NCBI RefSeq assembly: GCF_010725885.1
Contig: NZ_AP022600.1
Location: 2,480,001 to 2,544,000, forward strand
From: Mycolicibacterium tokaiense
Lineage (GTDB): Bacteria > Actinomycetota > Actinomycetes > Mycobacteriales > Mycobacteriaceae
Length of the DNA stretch: 64,000 nucleotides
Direction: 5' to 3'
Below the pieces are notes generated by a model. The model was not told the origin of the DNA. It did not search any database and was given only the letters and a program-made list of their open reading frames with translations. A program made the translations under genes and the position numbers. Below are positions 62,840 to 64,000 of this stretch, one piece after another; positions within the stretch are counted from its first letter, which is position 1; each line of letters starts with the position of its first letter.

Positions 62840-64000
62840 CTACTCACACGTGGTGTCGGCGCCGTTGGTGACGGTGAGATCCTCGGGCAGTTCTGCCGCG
62901 GCACCGGCGCCGGCGTCCTCGGTGACCTCCATGCTCACCGATGAGCCGGCAGGCTCGGGCGAGCCCACAGACATGAAGTCGGAGCCCAGCACCACGTTCA
63001 CGGTGTCACCGAGTCCGGTCACCGACTCCACCGCCGGGACACCGAGCGCCGACGCGACGGTGGCGGCGGCCTGCTCGTTGCCGGGGGAGTACATCACCGT
63101 GGTGCGGTCCAGGGCCACCGGATGATCATCCGGGGAATCGACGGTGAACCCGTACTGCTGGAATCCGGCGCTGGCCGAGGATCCCAGCCCGGTCTGGCCG
63201 GTCGAATTCGAGACGTGGACGCTGACGTCGCCCGCGTCCAGAGTCACCGCGTCGACCATCTGTGTGGAGGGTTCCGCGGGTGCCGCGGTTTCGGTGGTCG
63301 GAGCCATCGCGGCGATCTCGCTGGAGGTCACCGGGGTGGTGGTCTCATTCTGGTCGTTCTCACCGGGCAGTGGTGAGTCGTTGATGATGGCGCTGAAGAG
63401 GGCCTTGATGTCGTCGGTTCGGGGCTGCTCGTTGCCGTAGTCGTCGGCGTACCCGGTGGTGGGGACGGTGATGAAGGTGATGCGGCCGGCGGCGATGCCC
63501 TGCAGCGACTGGCCGAGGTCCACCAGGTCCTTGGTGCCGATGTTGTCGACGTAGCTGTCGGCGATGAAGGTGTTGACCACGTTGTTGAGCTTCTTGAGGG
63601 AGAAGAAGGTCTCCTTGGAGATCAGCGAGCGCAACAGCGACGACAGGAACAGCTGCTGGCGCTTGATGCGGCCGTAGTCGCCGTTGAACTCGGTCTTGAC
63701 CTGCCGGGCCCGCACGTAGTTCAACGCGGTGTCCCCGTTGACCACCTGACGGCCAGGGGTGGCCAGGACGGTGCCCAGTTCGTAGTCCTCCAGCGGGGTG
63801 GGGGAGCAGACCTCCACACCGCCGAGGGCGTCGACCATCTTCTCGAAGCCGGCGAAGTCGACGGCCATGAAACGGTTGACGGACAGCCCGGAGATCTTCT
63901 GGATCACCTTGACCAGGCACTTCGGCCCGCCATAGGCGTAGGCCGAGTTCAGCTTGGTCTCGGTGTACCAGGTGTCGGGCCCGTAGGTGCCGGTGTCCTC
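62840..64000 (-). CDS. LytR-CpsA-Psr (LCP) family protein, 5' part outside window
   Basis: The 3' 386 codons of a cell-wall glycopolymer ligase-like protein (Rv0822c position). The frame is open to base 64000. Visible are the LCP segments VNRFMAVDFAGFEKMVDALGG, ALNYVRARQ, and DYGRIKRQQLFLSSLL with the conserved Arg residues that bind the polyprenyl-pyrophosphate substrate. A Thr/Ala/Pro linker then leads to a LytR_C domain (VSVHVSNSTGQTGLG, and AATVASALGV). The N-terminal membrane anchor is not in the window. It probably joins arabinogalactan to peptidoglycan or has a related role. Confidence 0.88.
   Translation of the reverse strand, partial: EDTGTYGPDTWYTETKLNSAYAYGGPKCLVKVIQKISGLSVNRFMAVDFAGFEKMVDALGGVEVCSPTPLEDYELGTVLATPGRQVVNGDTALNYVRARQVKTEFNGDYGRIKRQQLFLSSLLRSLISKETFFSLKKLNNVVNTFIADSYVDNIGTKDLVDLGQSLQGIAAGRITFITVPTTGYADDYGNEQPRTDDIKALFSAIINDSPLPGENDQNETTTPVTSSEIAAMAPTTETAAPAEPSTQMVDAVTLDAGDVSVHVSNSTGQTGLGSSASAGFQQYGFTVDSPDDHPVALDRTTVMYSPGNEQAAATVASALGVPAVESVTGLGDTVNVVLGSDFMSVGSPEPAGSSVSMEVTEDAGAGAAAELPEDLTVTNGADTTCE

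Overview
The window is high-GC actinobacterial DNA with mostly ATG/GTG starts and dense, overlapping operons. From about 18.3 kb to the right end its gene order matches my memory of the purB-to-Rv0822c segment of Mycobacterium tuberculosis, but with extra genes: a complete pstSCAB cluster, an uninterrupted ptrB and an RNase HII-(p)ppGpp synthetase gene like MSMEG_5849. This points to a fast-growing mycobacterium (Mycolicibacterium, M. smegmatis-like). The assignment rests on recalled synteny and protein motifs, not on a search.

Left part (1-11.9 kb) is an accessory catabolic region. It holds a truncated aldehyde dehydrogenase, an MFS carrier and a decayed M24 peptidase fragment. A tightly overlapping operon follows: a GlpA-like flavoprotein with a C-terminal 2Fe-2S domain, a small FAD protein, an 80-residue membrane-anchored partner, a class II aldolase, an FGGY kinase and an aldehyde dehydrogenase. 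An APC permease and a DeoR repressor complete it. The logic is oxidise, phosphorylate, cleave, oxidise the aldehyde; the substrate is unknown. Palindromic candidate operators precede the flavoprotein and the permease. From 11.9 to 16.6 kb are two SDRs, a Tat-exported hydrolase, a TetR regulator and a second APC permease.

The middle (16.6-46.6 kb) carries most of de novo purine synthesis (purB, purC, purS, purQ, purL, purF, purM), interleaved with unrelated conserved genes. These include the RHII-RSD gene, a CYP126-like P450, an AbiEi/DUF559 gene flanked by two 53-bp hairpin repeats, oligopeptidase B, glutathione peroxidase, and an encapsulin with its DyP peroxidase cargo. Others are aminopeptidase PepC, a CPA antiporter, a membrane alpha/beta hydrolase, a CPBP protease and an F420/PPOX protein.

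The right part (46.6-64 kb) contains ygfZ, a pabC-like gene, a structured orphan RNA, a polar amino-acid ABC importer flanked by two related small lipoproteins, and a nitrobindin-like gene. Next come the sulfur operon DUF4395-cysA2-sseC2 behind a leaderless polycysteine leader ORF, a thioredoxin-like protein, lmeA, glnR, mshD, the pstSCAB phosphate importer with RegX3-type boxes, phoU, and the 3' part of an LCP-family gene cut by the window end. Many genes, including four pur genes, show a TANNNT -10 element 6-8 nt before the start codon, as expected of leaderless mycobacterial mRNAs. No tRNA, rRNA, IS element, CRISPR array or replication origin was seen. No stretch longer than 300 bases lacks a gene or RNA candidate.
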